32,644 nt of DNA from Streptomyces laculatispora (GCF_017353455.1 NZ_JAFMPZ010000078.1:1-32644), one strand, 5' to 3'; positions 14,811 through 24,462 are shown, counted from the first letter of the stretch. Numbers and translations are program-made. The notes: generated from the sequence alone by a model not told the origin.

Positions 14811-17800
14811 TTACCGCGCGTTGAAGTACTTCGCTTCGGGGTGGTGGATGACGATCGCGTCGGTGGACTGCTCGGGGTGGAGCTGGAACTCCTCGGAGAG
14901 GTGCACCCCGATCCGCTCGGGCTGGAGCAGGTCGGCGATCTTCGCCCGGTCCTCCAGATCCGGGCAGGCGCCGTAGCCCAGGGAGAAGCGCGCGCCCCGG
15001 TACTTCAGCGCGAACATGTCCTCGACCTCGGCCGGGTCCTCGCCGGCGAAGCCCAGCTCCGAGCGGACGCGGGCGTGCCAGTACTCGGCGAGCGCCTCGG
15101 CCAGCTGGACGGAGAGCCCGTGCAGCTCCAGGTAGTCGCGGTAGGCGTTGGCCTCGAAGAGCTTGGCGGTCTCGCCGCCGATCTTCGAGCCGACGGTGAC
15201 GACCTGGAGGCCGATCACGTCCGTCTCGCCGGACTCCTCCGGACGGAAGAAGTCCGCGAGGCACAGGCGGCGGCCGCGGCGCTGGCGCGGGAAGGTGAAG
15301 CGGGTGCGCTCCGAGCCGTCCTCGTGCAGCAGGATCAGGTCGTCGCCCTTGGAGACGCAGGGGAAGTAGCCGTAGACGACGGCGGCCTCCAGCAGGTTCT
15401 CCGTGTGCAGCTTGTCCAGCCAGCCACGCAGGTGCGGGCGGCCCTCGGTCTCGGCCAGTTCCTCGTACGTCGGTCCGTCACCGGCGCGGGCCTGCTTGAG
15501 GCCCCATTGGCCCTTGAAGAGGGCTCCTTCGTCGAGCCAGGAGGCGTACTCCTTGAGCTGGATGCCCTTGACGACCCGGGTGCCCCAGAACGGCGGGGTG
15601 GGGACCGGGTTGTCGACGGCCACGTCGGAGCGGACGCCCTCCTGGGTCTCCTCGGCCTCAGGTGCGGGCGTGTCGCGCTTGGGCACCCGGCGCTGCTTGA
15701 GTTCGGGGAGGGTGGCGCCCGGGACGCCGCGCTTGACCGCGATGAGCGCGTCCATCAGCCGCAGGCCCTCGAAGGCGTCGCGGGCGTAGCGGACCTCGCC
15801 CTCGTAGATCTCGTGCAGGTCCTGCTCCACGTAGGCACGGGTGAGGGCGGCGCCGCCGAGGATCACCGGGTAGTCGGCGGCCAGCTTGCGCTGGTTCAGC
15901 TCCTGGAGGTTCTCCTTCATGATCACGGTGGACTTGACCAGGAGGCCGGACATGCCGATGACGTCGGCCCGGTGTTCCTCGGCGGCGTCCAGGATCGCGG
16001 AGACGGGCTGCTTGATGCCGATGTTGACGACGTTGAACCCGTTGTTCGACAGGATGATGTCGACGAGGTTCTTGCCGATGTCGTGGACGTCGCCGCGGAC
16101 GGTGGCCAGCACGATGGTGCCCTTGCCCTCGGCGTCCGACTTCTCCATGTGCGGTTCCAGGTGGGCCACCGCGGTCTTCATGACCTCGGCGGACTGGAGC
16201 ACGAACGGCAGCTGCATCTGGCCCGAACCGAAGAGTTCACCGACGACCTTCATGCCCTCCAGCAGGGTGTCGTTGACGATGTCGAGGGCCGGGCGGCTCC
16301 GGAGCGCCTCGTCGAGGTCGGCCTCCAGGCCGTTCTTCTCGCCGTCGATGATGCGGCGCTGGAGGCGCTCGTCGAGCGGCAGTGCGAGGAGTTCCTCGGC
16401 CCTGCCCGCCTTCATCGACTTCATGTTGACGCCCTCGAAGAGCGCCATGAGCTTCTGCAGGGGGTCGTAGCCCTCGGAGCGGCGGTCGTAGATCAGGTCG
16501 AGGGCGACCTTCGCCTGCTCCTCCTCCAGCCGGGCGATCGGCAGGATCTTCGACGCGTGCACGATCGCGGAGTCGAGTCCGGCCTTGACGCACTCGTCGA
16601 GGAAGACCGAGTTGAGCACGACGCGGGCGGCCGGATTGAGCCCGAAGGAGATGTTCGACAGCCCGAGCGTGGTCTGGACGTCGGGGTGGCGCTTCTTCAG
16701 CTCGCGGATCGCCCCGATCGTCGCGATGCCATCGCCCCGCGACTCCTCCTGGCCGGTGCAGATGGTGAAGGTGAGGCAGTCGATGAGAATGTCCGACTCC
16801 TGGATGCCCCAGTTGCCGGTCAGGTCCGCGATGAGGCGCTCCGCGATGGCGACCTTGTGCTCGACGGTGCGGGCCTGGCCCTCCTCGTCGATGGTCAGCG
16901 CGATCAGGGCCGCGCCGTGCTCGGCGGCGAGCCGGGTGACCTGGCCGAAGCGCGACTCGGGTCCGTCGCCGTCCTCGTAGTTGACCGAGTTGAGGACCGC
17001 GCGCCCGCCGAGCTTCTCCAGGCCGGCCCGCAGCACCGGCAGCTCGGTGGAGTCGAGCACGATCGGCAGGGTGGAGGCGGTGGCGAACCGGCCCGCCAGC
17101 TCCTCCATGTCCGCGACCCCGTCACGGCCCACGTAGTCGACGCAGAGGTCGAGCATGTGCGCACCCTCACGGATCTGGTCGCGCGCCATCTCCACACAGT
17201 CGTCCCAGCGCGCCTCCAGCATCGCCTCACGGAACTTCTTCGACCCGTTGGCGTTCGTACGCTCACCGATCGCGAGGTACGAGGTGTCCTGGCGGAACGG
17301 GACGGTCTGGTAAAGCGACGCGGCGCCGGGCTCCGGGCGCGGGTCCCGGGCGGTCAGGGCCGAGCCGCGGACCCGGTCGACGACCTGACGCAGATGCTCC
17401 GGGGTCGTACCGCAGCAGCCTCCGACCAGCGAGAGCCCGTACTCCTGGACGAACGTCTCCTGGGCGTCGGCGAGACCCTCGGGGCCGAGCGGGAAGTGCG
17501 CGCCGTCCTTGGTCAGGACCGGCAGTCCGGCGTTGGGCATACAGAGCAGCGGGATACGGGAGTGGCGCGTGAGGTAGCGCAGGTGCTCGCTCATCTCGGC
17601 CGGCCCGGTCGAGCAGTTCAGGCCGATCATGTCGACGCCGAGCGGCTCCAGGGCCGTCAGGGCAGCACCGATCTCCGAGCCGAGCAGCATCGTCCCGGTC
17701 GTCTCGAAGGCCAGCGAGACCAGCAGCGGCAGGTCGCTGCCCAGGGCCTCCAGCGCGCGCCGCGCGCCCAGGATGCCGGCCTTGGTCTGCAGCAGGTCCT

Positions 17801-18323
17801 GGGTCGTCTCGACGATGAGCGCGTCCGCGCCGCCCGCGATCAGCCCCTCCGCGTTCTGCTGGAATCCGTCACGGAGCTTCACGTACGGAGCGTGGCCGAG
17901 TGTCGGCAGCTTCGTCCCGGGGCCCATGGAGCCGAGTACCCAGCGCTGCTGTCCGGTGGAGGCGGTGAACTCGTCGGCGACCTCGCGGGCGATACGCGCG
18001 CCGGACTCGGACAGCTCGTGGACCCGCTCGGGAATGTCGTACTCGCCCAACGCCGCGGTGTTGGCACCGAAGGTGTTCGTCTCCACGCAGTCCACACCGA
18101 CCGCGAAGTACTCCTCGTGCACGGAACGCACGATGTCGGGGCGGGTGAGGTTCAGGATCTCGTTGCAGCCTTCGAGATTCTCGAAGTCCTCGAGCGTGGG
18201 GTCCTGCGCCTGGAGCATGGTGCCCATCGCACCATCGGCCACCACCACCCGGGTGGCGAGCGCCTCGCGGAGGGCTGCGGATCGGGTCCGGCTGTCGGCG
18301 GAAGGGGTCGGCGACGAGGCCAT
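14811..18323 (-). CDS. metH: Cobalamin-dependent methionine synthase MetH
   Basis: MetH transfers the methyl group of 5-methyltetrahydrofolate to homocysteine through enzyme-bound cobalamin. All four modules are present in 1170 residues. The homocysteine-binding barrel (about 20-325) has zinc ligands Cys237 (GLNCSTGP) and Cys303-Cys304 (GGCCGTTPEH). The folate-binding barrel (about 345-620) contains AIGERTNANGSKKF. The cap and B12 domain (about 640-880) has DVHDIG at 745-750, with His747 as lower axial ligand. The activation domain (about 930-1165) supports reductive remethylation. The ATG at 18323 has AGGGAG 8 nt upstream; the frame extends further without support. No cobalamin or SAM riboswitch was recognisable in the short leader. 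The gene is divergent from gylR. Confidence 0.98.
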   Translation of the reverse strand: MASSPTPSADSRTRSAALREALATRVVVADGAMGTMLQAQDPTLEDFENLEGCNEILNLTRPDIVRSVHEEYFAVGVDCVETNTFGANTAALGEYDIPERVHELSESGARIAREVADEFTASTGQQRWVLGSMGPGTKLPTLGHAPYVKLRDGFQQNAEGLIAGGADALIVETTQDLLQTKAGILGARRALEALGSDLPLLVSLAFETTGTMLLGSEIGAALTALEPLGVDMIGLNCSTGPAEMSEHLRYLTRHSRIPLLCMPNAGLPVLTKDGAHFPLGPEGLADAQETFVQEYGLSLVGGCCGTTPEHLRQVVDRVRGSALTARDPRPEPGAASLYQTVPFRQDTSYLAIGERTNANGSKKFREAMLEARWDDCVEMARDQIREGAHMLDLCVDYVGRDGVADMEELAGRFATASTLPIVLDSTELPVLRAGLEKLGGRAVLNSVNYEDGDGPESRFGQVTRLAAEHGAALIALTIDEEGQARTVEHKVAIAERLIADLTGNWGIQESDILIDCLTFTICTGQEESRGDGIATIGAIRELKKRHPDVQTTLGLSNISFGLNPAARVVLNSVFLDECVKAGLDSAIVHASKILPIARLEEEQAKVALDLIYDRRSEGYDPLQKLMALFEGVNMKSMKAGRAEELLALPLDERLQRRIIDGEKNGLEADLDEALRSRPALDIVNDTLLEGMKVVGELFGSGQMQLPFVLQSAEVMKTAVAHLEPHMEKSDAEGKGTIVLATVRGDVHDIGKNLVDIILSNNGFNVVNIGIKQPVSAILDAAEEHRADVIGMSGLLVKSTVIMKENLQELNQRKLAADYPVILGGAALTRAYVEQDLHEIYEGEVRYARDAFEGLRLMDALIAVKRGVPGATLPELKQRRVPKRDTPAPEAEETQEGVRSDVAVDNPVPTPPFWGTRVVKGIQLKEYASWLDEGALFKGQWGLKQARAGDGPTYEELAETEGRPHLRGWLDKLHTENLLEAAVVYGYFPCVSKGDDLILLHEDGSERTRFTFPRQRRGRRLCLADFFRPEESGETDVIGLQVVTVGSKIGGETAKLFEANAYRDYLELHGLSVQLAEALAEYWHARVRSELGFAGEDPAEVEDMFALKYRGARFSLGYGACPDLEDRAKIADLLQPERIGVHLSEEFQLHPEQSTDAIVIHHPEAKYFNAR

Positions 18324-18517
18324 GGATGTACTCCCTGGGATGCGACGGCTGTCGGCTTTGCGGCTTCGGCGGAAGGCGCACCTGGCCAGGGTAGCCGGGC
18401 TGCGTCCCGGGCCGTCACTCTGTCCCACGAATCGGACTGCATGCTGTTCAGGGGGCCGACGGGACCGGCGGGGTGCCGCGGAATTCCCCTGCGATCGAGC
18501 ACGGGTCGGCATGGACC

Positions 18518-18540
18518 GATACTGTTCAGCATTGTCGAAC
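18518..18540 (+). promoter_or_regulatory. Candidate gylR promoter and GylR operator
   Basis: A -10-like GATACTGT (18518-18525) overlaps GTTC-AGCATTGTC-GAAC (18524-18540). The 12-mer GCATTG-T-CGAAC recurs with one change upstream of glpF, also flanked by GTTC. The position just after the -10 box suits autorepression. Confidence 0.5.
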
Positions 18541-18562
18541 CACAGTGGAGGAGTACGGCGCG

Positions 18563-19327
18563 ATGGCCAAGAACATCCAGTCGCTCGAGCGGGCGGCCGC
18601 GATGCTGCGGCTGCTGGCGGGCGGCGAGCGGCGACTGGGACTCTCCGACATCGCCTCCTCGCTGGGCCTGGCCAAGGGCACCGCACACGGCATCCTGCGC
18701 ACGCTCCAGCACGAGGGTTTCGTCGAGCAGGACGCCGCCTCCGGCCGCTATCAGCTCGGCGCCGAGCTGCTGCGGCTGGGCAACAGCTATCTGGACGTCC
18801 ACGAGCTGCGGGCCCGCGCGCTGGTCTGGACGGACGACCTGGCCCGCTCCAGCGGCGAGAGCGTCCATCTGGGCGTCCTGCACCAGCGGGGCGTCCTCAT
18901 CGTCCATCACGTCTTCCGGCCCGACGACAGCCGGCAGGTCCTGGAGGTCGGGGCCATGCAGCCACTGCACTCAACGGCCCTGGGCAAGGTACTGGCGGCC
19001 TACGACCCGGTGGCGCACACGGAGGCCATGGAGGGCGAGCGGCAGTCCTTCACGCCCCGCACCGTCACCGATCCGGAGGAGTTCGAGTCGATGCTCGACC
19101 TGATCCGCGCGCGCGGCTGGGCGGCCGACATGGAGGAGACCTGGGAGGGGGTGGCCGCGGTGGCCGCCCCGATCCACGACCGGCGCCGGATGCCGGTCGG
19201 CGCCGTGGCCGTGACCGGCGCGGTGGAGCGGGTCCGCACGGACGGCGAGCTGCGGCCCGACCTGATAGCGGCGGTACGGGACTGCGCCCGTGCGGTCTCC
19301 CGGGACCTGGGCGCCAGGCGCTTCTGA
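18563..19327 (+). CDS. gylR: IclR-family glycerol operon repressor GylR
   Basis: GylR represses the glycerol operon and its own gene and is released when glycerol (glycerol 3-phosphate in known systems) is available. The 254-residue product equals the length I recall for S. coelicolor GylR. Residues 1-65 form the IclR winged helix-turn-helix (NIQSLERAAAMLRLLAGG, then LSDIASSLGLAKGTAHGIL). The effector-binding IclR domain fills about 75-250 (QPLHSTALGKVLAAY and VAAPIHDRRRMPVGAVAV). The ATG has GGAGGAG 9 nt upstream. The glpF-glpK-glpD operon follows 239 bp downstream on the same strand, with its own upstream region; metH is divergent. Confidence 0.95.
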   Translation: MAKNIQSLERAAAMLRLLAGGERRLGLSDIASSLGLAKGTAHGILRTLQHEGFVEQDAASGRYQLGAELLRLGNSYLDVHELRARALVWTDDLARSSGESVHLGVLHQRGVLIVHHVFRPDDSRQVLEVGAMQPLHSTALGKVLAAYDPVAHTEAMEGERQSFTPRTVTDPEEFESMLDLIRARGWAADMEETWEGVAAVAAPIHDRRRMPVGAVAVTGAVERVRTDGELRPDLIAAVRDCARAVSRDLGARRF

Positions 19328-19385
19328 GTCCCCCGCGGAATCACCGGTGACGAGCGGCTCAATCGAGTTGTAGGCCACAGACCCC

Positions 19386-19442
19386 TTGACGGCTCATTCA
19401 CCTGGGAGAAACACTGCCGTTCATCGGTCGGCATTGCCGAAC
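19386..19442 (+). promoter_or_regulatory. Candidate glpFKD promoter and GylR operator
   Basis: TTGACG (19386-19391), 18 nt, then AACACT (19410-19415) form a plausible promoter. Directly after it, GTTC (19419-19422) and GCATTG-C-CGAAC (19431-19442) repeat the parts seen upstream of gylR. A second -10-like TAGGGT lies at 19462-19467, so tandem promoters are possible. Confidence 0.5.
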
Positions 19443-19490
19443 ACTTAACGGAAACAAGAGTTAGGGTGTGACAGTGCCAAGGGCCGGTAT

Positions 19491-19508
19491 CGCCCTCACC
19501 TGAGGGCG
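19491..19508 (+). other. Hairpin in the glpF leader
   Basis: CGCCCTCA (19491-19498) and TGAGGGCG (19501-19508) form an 8-bp perfect palindromic stem in the leader about 60 nt before the glpF start. It could be an mRNA stability element or a protein site; no T-run follows. Confidence 0.4.
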
Positions 19509-19566
19509 CGGACCACCGGAGGGACCCGGGGTTCGGCTTCCTGGACGAAGGACAAAGGAGTCGCGG

Positions 19567-20358
19567 GTGTCCAGCTCCGACATCTTCATCGGCGAGACCA
19601 TCGGTACCGCCGTACTCATCCTGCTCGGCGCCGGTGTCTGTGCCGCCGTCACGCTGAAGCACTCGAAGGCGCAGAACGCCGGCTGGCTCGCGATCACTTT
19701 CGGTTGGGGTTTCGCGGTCCTGACCGGCGCATATATGGCCGGCGGCGTTTCCGGCGCGCATCTCAACCCGGCCGTCACCATCGGTCTCGCGATCGAGGGC
19801 GGCACCAAGTGGAGCGACGTACCGCTCTACCTCGCCTCCCAGCTTCTCGGCGCGATGATCGGCGCGGTCCTGGTCTGGCTGACCTACTACGGACAGTTCC
19901 GGGCGCATCTGACGGATCCGAAGGTCCTGAGCGACCACAAGAGTGAAGAGGGCATGGTCGACCCGGCGGCGGCCCCCAAGGCCGGACCGGTGCTCGGCGT
20001 CTTCTCGACGGGCCCCGAGATCCGCAACGTCGTGCAGAACGTCGTCACCGAGGTCATCGCCACGGTCGTGCTGGTCCTGGCGATCCTCACCCAGGGCCTC
20101 AACGACAACGGCAACGGCCTCGGCACGCTCGGCGCCCTGATCACCGCCCTGGTCGTCGTCGCCATCGGCCTCTCGCTCGGCGGCCCGACGGGCTACGCGA
20201 TCAACCCGGTCCGCGACCTCGGTCCGCGGATCGTGCACGCGCTGCTTCCGCTGCCGAACAAGGGCGGTTCCGACTGGGGCTACGCCTGGATCCCGGTCGT
20301 CGGCCCCCTCATCGGCGGCGCGCTCGCGGGCGGGCTCTACAACCTCGCCTTCGCCTGA
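19567..20358 (+). CDS. glpF: Glycerol facilitator (MIP family aquaglyceroporin)
   Basis: This is a membrane channel for passive entry of glycerol (gylC in Streptomyces usage). The 263-residue product has six predicted membrane helices and the two half-helix signatures. The first is SGAHLNPAV (Asn67-Pro68-Ala69). The second is [13 protein letters not shown] (Asn213-Pro214-Val215), where Val replaces the usual Ala, while Arg and Asp after it are those of glycerol-type channels. A polar loop at about 113-150 is longer than in E. coli GlpF. The start is GTG with AAGGAG about 7 nt upstream. It is first in the operon; glpK follows after 55 bp and glpD 5 bp after that. Expression is expected to be induced by glycerol through GylR. 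Confidence 0.95.
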   Translation: MSSSDIFIGETIGTAVLILLGAGVCAAVTLKHSKAQNAGWLAITFGWGFAVLTGAYMAGGVSGAHLNPAVTIGLAIEGGTKWSDVPLYLASQLLGAMIGAVLVWLTYYGQFRAHLTDPKVLSDHKSEEGMVDPAAAPKAGPVLGVFSTGPEIRNVVQNVVTEVIATVVLVLAILTQGLNDNGNGLGTLGALITALVVVAIGLSLGGPTGYAINPVRDLGPRIVHALLPLPNKGGSDWGYAWIPVVGPLIGGALAGGLYNLAFA

Positions 20359-20413
20359 ACCACAGAGCCCAGAGCCGTAACCCCAAGACCTCACAGACCT
20401 CCGGGAGCACACC

Positions 20414-21955
20414 GTGACCGACGCACCTACCACCGGCACCCACGGAACCGGGCCGTTCATCGCGGCCATCGACCAGGGCACCACCTCCAGCCGCTGCATC
20501 GTCTTCGACAAGGACGGCCGGATCGTCTCCGTCGACCAGAAGGAGCACGAGCAGATCTTCCCGAAGCCGGGCTGGGTCGAGCACAACGCGACCGAGATCT
20601 GGGAGAACGTCCAGGAGGTCGTGGCGAGCGCCATCGTCAAGGCGGGCATCACCGCCGCCGACGTGAAGGCGATCGGCATCACCAACCAGCGCGAGACCAC
20701 TCTTATGTGGGACAAGAACACCGGTGAGCCCGTCCACAACGCCCTCGTCTGGCAGGACACCCGCACCGACGCGCTCTGCAAGGAACTCGGCCGCAATGTG
20801 GGCCAGGACCGCTTCCGCCGCGAGACCGGACTGCCGCTCGCCTCGTACTTCGCCGGGCCCAAGGTCCGCTGGCTGCTCGACAACGTCGAGGGTCTGCGCG
20901 AGCGCGCCGAGCGCGGCGACATCCTCTTCGGCACCATGGACTCCTGGGTCATCTGGAACCTGACCGGCGGCACCGAGGGCGGCGTGCACGTCACCGACGT
21001 CACCAACGCCTCGCGCACACTCCTGATGAACCTGCACAAGATGGCCTGGGACGACAAGATCCTCGCGTCCATCGGCATTCCGGCCGCGGTGCTGCCCGAG
21101 ATCCGGTCCTCGGCCGAGGTGTACGGCCATGCCAAGGGCGGCGTGCTCGACGGGGTGCCGGTCGCCTCCGCGCTCGGTGACCAGCAGGCCGCGCTGTTCG
21201 GCCAGACGTGTTTCGCCGAGGGCGAGGCCAAGTCCACGTACGGCACCGGCACCTTCATGCTGCTGAACACCGGCGAGACGCCCGTCAACTCCTACAACGG
21301 GCTGCTGACCACGGTCGGCTACCAGATCGGCGACCAGAAGCCGGTGTACGCCCTGGAGGGGTCGATCGCCGTCACCGGTTCGCTGGTGCAGTGGATGCGC
21401 GACCAGATGGGCCTGATCCAGTCCGCCGCCGAGATCGAGACCCTGGCCTCGTCGGTCGAGGACAACGGCGGCGCGTACTTCGTGCCCGCCTTCTCCGGCC
21501 TGTTCGCCCCGTACTGGCGCCCCGACGCCCGCGGCGTCATCGCCGGCCTCACCCGCTACGTCACCAAGGCGCACATCGCCCGTGCCGTGCTGGAGGCCAC
21601 CGCCTGGCAGACCCGCGAGATCAGCGACGCCATGACCAAGGACTCCGGCGTCGAGCTGACCGCGCTCAAGGTCGACGGCGGCATGACCTCCAACAACCTG
21701 CTGATGCAGACGCTCGCCGACTTCCTGGACGCACCCGTGGTGCGGCCCATGGTCGCCGAGACCACCTGCCTCGGCGCCGCCTACGCCGCCGGCCTGGCCG
21801 TCGGCTTCTGGCCGGACACCGACGCGCTGCGCGCCAACTGGCGCCGGGCCGCCGAGTGGACCCCCCGCATGGACGCGGACACCCGCGACCGCGAGTACAA
21901 GAGCTGGCTCAAGGCCGTGGAACGGACCATGGGCTGGCTCGAAGACGAGGAGTAG
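20414..21955 (+). CDS. glpK: Glycerol kinase
   Basis: Glycerol kinase converts glycerol and ATP to glycerol 3-phosphate, trapping it in the cell (gylA in Streptomyces usage). The 513-residue FGGY-family product begins, after a 13-residue polar head, with [18 protein letters not shown], the phosphate-binding ATPase motif. The glycerol-binding part includes [10 protein letters not shown] and GITNQRETT, and the region LVWQDTRT. The second ATP motif is [15 protein letters not shown], and the C-terminal FGGY block is [16 protein letters not shown]. The start is GTG with GGGAG 6 nt upstream. The length is normal for the family. It is the middle gene of glpF-glpK-glpD. Confidence 0.98.
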   Translation: MTDAPTTGTHGTGPFIAAIDQGTTSSRCIVFDKDGRIVSVDQKEHEQIFPKPGWVEHNATEIWENVQEVVASAIVKAGITAADVKAIGITNQRETTLMWDKNTGEPVHNALVWQDTRTDALCKELGRNVGQDRFRRETGLPLASYFAGPKVRWLLDNVEGLRERAERGDILFGTMDSWVIWNLTGGTEGGVHVTDVTNASRTLLMNLHKMAWDDKILASIGIPAAVLPEIRSSAEVYGHAKGGVLDGVPVASALGDQQAALFGQTCFAEGEAKSTYGTGTFMLLNTGETPVNSYNGLLTTVGYQIGDQKPVYALEGSIAVTGSLVQWMRDQMGLIQSAAEIETLASSVEDNGGAYFVPAFSGLFAPYWRPDARGVIAGLTRYVTKAHIARAVLEATAWQTREISDAMTKDSGVELTALKVDGGMTSNNLLMQTLADFLDAPVVRPMVAETTCLGAAYAAGLAVGFWPDTDALRANWRRAAEWTPRMDADTRDREYKSWLKAVERTMGWLEDEE

Positions 21956-21960
21956 AGAAC

Positions 21961-23574
21961 ATGACCACCCTGCAGAGCGTCCCCGCCCTCGGGACGCATC
22001 CGGCCTCCGGCTCCCTCCCGAGCCGCGCCGAGACCCGGGAGCAGCTTTCCAAGGCGACGTACGACCTCCTGGTGATCGGCGGCGGCATCCTGGGCATCTC
22101 CACCGCCTGGCACGCCGCGCAGTCCGGGCTGCGGGTGGCTCTGGTGGACGCCGGTGACTTCGCCGGCGCCACCTCCTCCGCCTCCTCCAAGCTGCTCCAC
22201 GGCGGCCTGCGCTACCTGCAGACCGGCGCGGTGAAGCTGGTGGCGGAGAACCACTTCGAGCGGCGTGCGGTGTCCCGTCAGGTCGCACCGCACCTCGCCA
22301 ACCCGCTCACCTTCTACCTGCCGGTCTACAAGGGCGGACCGCACGGCGCCGCCAAGCTCGGCGCGGGCGTGTTCGCGTACTCGGCGCTCTCCGCGTTCGG
22401 TGACGGCGTCGGCCATGTGATCAGCCCGGCGAAGGCGCAGCGCGATGTGCCGGAGCTGCGCACCGACAACCTGAAGGCCGTCGCGGTCTACGGCGACGAC
22501 CAGATGAACGACGCGCGGATGGCGCTGATGACGGTCCGCGCGGCCGTCGAGGCGGGCGCCGCCGTACTCAACCATGCCGCCGTGACCGGGCTCCGCTTCA
22601 CCAGGGGCCGGGTGACCGGTGCCGAGCTGCGGGATTCCGTGGACGGCACGGAGTTCGGGATCAACGCCCGTCTGGTGCTCAACGCCACCGGGCCGTGGGT
22701 CGACCACCTGCGGAAGATGGAGAACCCGGACGCGGCGCCCTCCATACGTCTCTCCAAGGGCGCGCACCTCGTGCTCAGGCGCACCCGCCCGTGGAAGGCC
22801 GCGCTCGCCACCCCGATCGACAAGTACCGGATCACGTTCGCCCTGCCGTGGGAGGACATGCTGCTGCTCGGCACGACGGACGAGGAGTACGAGGGCGATC
22901 CGGCGGATGTCGCGGTCACCGAGAAGGACACCGCGCAGATCCTGGACGAGGCGGCGTTCTCGGTCCGGGACCAGCAGCTGTCACGCGATCTGATCACGTA
23001 CTCCTTCGCGGGTCTGCGGGTACTGCCCGGAGGTCCCGGCGGCACCGCCAAGGCCAAGCGCGAGACCGTCGTGACGGAGGGCCGCGGCGGGATGCTGTCG
23101 GTGGCCGGCGGCAAGTGGACGACGTTCCGCCACATCGGCCGTACGGTGATGAACAAGCTGGCCGCGCTCCCCGGGCACCCGCTGGCCGAGGACATGGAGC
23201 CGATGGCCCGGCTGCCGAAGAAGCTCCCGCTGCCCGGTATCGCCAACCCGAACGCGGTCGCGCACCGGCTGCTGGTCGACGGCGGCACCCCGGGACCGCG
23301 GATGTCCGCCGACACGGCACGGCACCTGGCCACGCACTACGGTTCGCTGTCCTTCGACATCGCCCGGATGGCCAACGAGAACCCGGTGCTCGCCGAGCGC
23401 ATCCATCCGGACGCGCCGGAGATCTGGGCGCAGGTCGCCTACGCGCGCGACCACGAGTGGGCCGAGACGGCGGACGACGTGCTGCGGCGCCGGACGACGC
23501 TGACGATCCGGGGTCTGGCCACGGACGAGATCCGGGCCGGCGTCGAGTCCGTGCTCGGCGACCGCAGGAGCTGA
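21961..23574 (+). CDS. glpD: FAD-dependent glycerol-3-phosphate dehydrogenase
   Basis: GlpD oxidises glycerol 3-phosphate to dihydroxyacetone phosphate and passes electrons to the membrane quinone pool (gylB in Streptomyces usage). The 537-residue product has the FAD-binding LLVIGGGILGIS motif at about residues 37-48. It also has the GlpD signature segments SSASSKLLHGGLRYL and GGMLSVAGGKWTTFR, and a C-terminal DAO helical domain ending near LGDRRS. The start ATG follows the glpK stop by 5 nt; its ribosome-binding site GAGGAG lies in the last codons of glpK, so the two are translationally coupled. A strong terminator follows 6 bp after the stop. A gylX-like fourth gene known from S. coelicolor is not present here. 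Confidence 0.97.
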   Translation: MTTLQSVPALGTHPASGSLPSRAETREQLSKATYDLLVIGGGILGISTAWHAAQSGLRVALVDAGDFAGATSSASSKLLHGGLRYLQTGAVKLVAENHFERRAVSRQVAPHLANPLTFYLPVYKGGPHGAAKLGAGVFAYSALSAFGDGVGHVISPAKAQRDVPELRTDNLKAVAVYGDDQMNDARMALMTVRAAVEAGAAVLNHAAVTGLRFTRGRVTGAELRDSVDGTEFGINARLVLNATGPWVDHLRKMENPDAAPSIRLSKGAHLVLRRTRPWKAALATPIDKYRITFALPWEDMLLLGTTDEEYEGDPADVAVTEKDTAQILDEAAFSVRDQQLSRDLITYSFAGLRVLPGGPGGTAKAKRETVVTEGRGGMLSVAGGKWTTFRHIGRTVMNKLAALPGHPLAEDMEPMARLPKKLPLPGIANPNAVAHRLLVDGGTPGPRMSADTARHLATHYGSLSFDIARMANENPVLAERIHPDAPEIWAQVAYARDHEWAETADDVLRRRTTLTIRGLATDEIRAGVESVLGDRRS

Positions 23575-23580
23575 CGCGCC

Positions 23581-23620
23581 GGGAGGGGGCGGTGTCCATC
23601 CATGGACGCCGCCCCCTCCC
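23581..23620 (+). terminator. Terminator of the glycerol operon
   Basis: 12-bp perfect GC stem (23581-23592 with 23609-23620) with an inner GTCCAT/ATGGAC stem in the loop. It begins 6 bp after the glpD stop codon. Confidence 0.85.
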
Positions 23621-23745
23621 GTACGTGCCCGCCGCCGGCGGACGCTTTCGGACTCCGCCGTACGGAACCGGCCGAAACGCCCCGCACCGCGGGAGCGCTG
23701 TCGCACAGGTTGCCCCGAAGGGCGCACCGGCCGCCCCCGGGGACG

Positions 23746-23770
23746 CATAATAGGGCGATACATCGGATGT
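23746..23770 (+). promoter_or_regulatory. Promoter and operator of the GntR gene
   Basis: CATAAT (23746-23751) is a good -10 box. ATACATCGGATGT (23758-23770) follows where transcription should start and contains the palindrome ACATC-G-GATGT. The same 13-mer, with one change, lies at the promoter of the fuconate operon, so it is the likely binding site of this regulator. Confidence 0.65.
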
Positions 23771-23783
23771 CTGGAGGTCGCCC

Positions 23784-24455
23784 ATGGCTGTCACTGACGA
23801 GGCCATCGAGAAGATCAAGGGAATGATCGTCTCGGGTGCGCTACGGCCCGGCGATCGTCTCCCCAAGGAGAGCGAACTCGCCGCGGAGCTCGGTCTGTCC
23901 CGCAACTCGCTGCGGGAGGCGGTGCGCGCCCTGTCGCTGATCCGCATTCTCGACGTGCGCCAGGGCGACGGCACGTATGTCACCAGCCTGGATCCGCAGT
24001 TGCTGCTGGAGGCGCTGAGCTTCGTGGTGGACTTCCACCGCGACGACACGGTGCTGGAGTTCCTGGCGGTCCGCCGGATCCTGGAGCCGGCCGCGACCGC
24101 CATGGCGGCGAGCCGGATCACCGAGGAGCAGCTGGATCTGCTGAGCTCCCAGCTGGACGCCCTGGGCAGCCGCCCCTCGGTCGAGGAGCTGGTGGCCTGC
24201 GATCTGGAGTTCCACCGCGGCATCGTGCAGTCGTCGGGCAACTCGGTGCTCTGCTCGCTGCTCGACGGTCTTTCGGGGCCGACGACGCGGGCCCGGGTCT
24301 GGCGCGGTCTGACCCAGGAGGACGCGGTGAGCCGCACCCTGCATGAGCACCGGGCGATCGTGTCGGCGCTGCGGGACCGGGACGCGGAGGCCGCTCGGGC
24401 CTGGGCGACGGTGCATGTGGCGAGCGTGGAGCAGTGGCTGCGCTCGACGCTGTAG
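23784..24455 (+). CDS. GntR/FadR-family regulator of the fuconate operon
   Basis: This is a metabolite-responsive repressor of 223 residues. The N-terminal GntR winged helix (about 5-68) has GALRPGDRLPKESELAAELG and SRNSLREAVRAL. The FCD effector domain (about 75-215) keeps the four metal-binding positions Asp140, His144, His189 and His211, which in relatives hold a metal that binds a carboxylate or sugar acid. The start ATG has GGAGG about 9 nt upstream. It converges on the fuconate/ABC operon. The same ATACATCGGATG motif at its own promoter and at that operon makes it the probable local regulator. A sugar acid such as L-fuconate or 2-keto-3-deoxy-L-fuconate is the expected ligand (inference). 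Confidence 0.93.
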   Translation: MAVTDEAIEKIKGMIVSGALRPGDRLPKESELAAELGLSRNSLREAVRALSLIRILDVRQGDGTYVTSLDPQLLLEALSFVVDFHRDDTVLEFLAVRRILEPAATAMAASRITEEQLDLLSSQLDALGSRPSVEELVACDLEFHRGIVQSSGNSVLCSLLDGLSGPTTRARVWRGLTQEDAVSRTLHEHRAIVSALRDRDAEAARAWATVHVASVEQWLRSTL

Positions 24456-24462
24456 CACCGGC

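Noticed and set aside
18324..18562. Possible cobalamin or SAM-type riboswitch before metH
   Set aside because: The divergent region is short and none of the conserved riboswitch core sequences could be recognised.
14772..19103. A plus-strand open frame of 1443 codons opposite metH and running into gylR
   Set aside because: It is antisense to a full, well-conserved MetH, has no domain and shows biased composition: a GC-codon shadow.
21208..21960. In-frame upstream extension of glpD over the end of glpK
   Set aside because: It overlaps glpK in another frame, is Arg-rich shadow sequence, and the ATG at 21961 has a proper ribosome-binding site.
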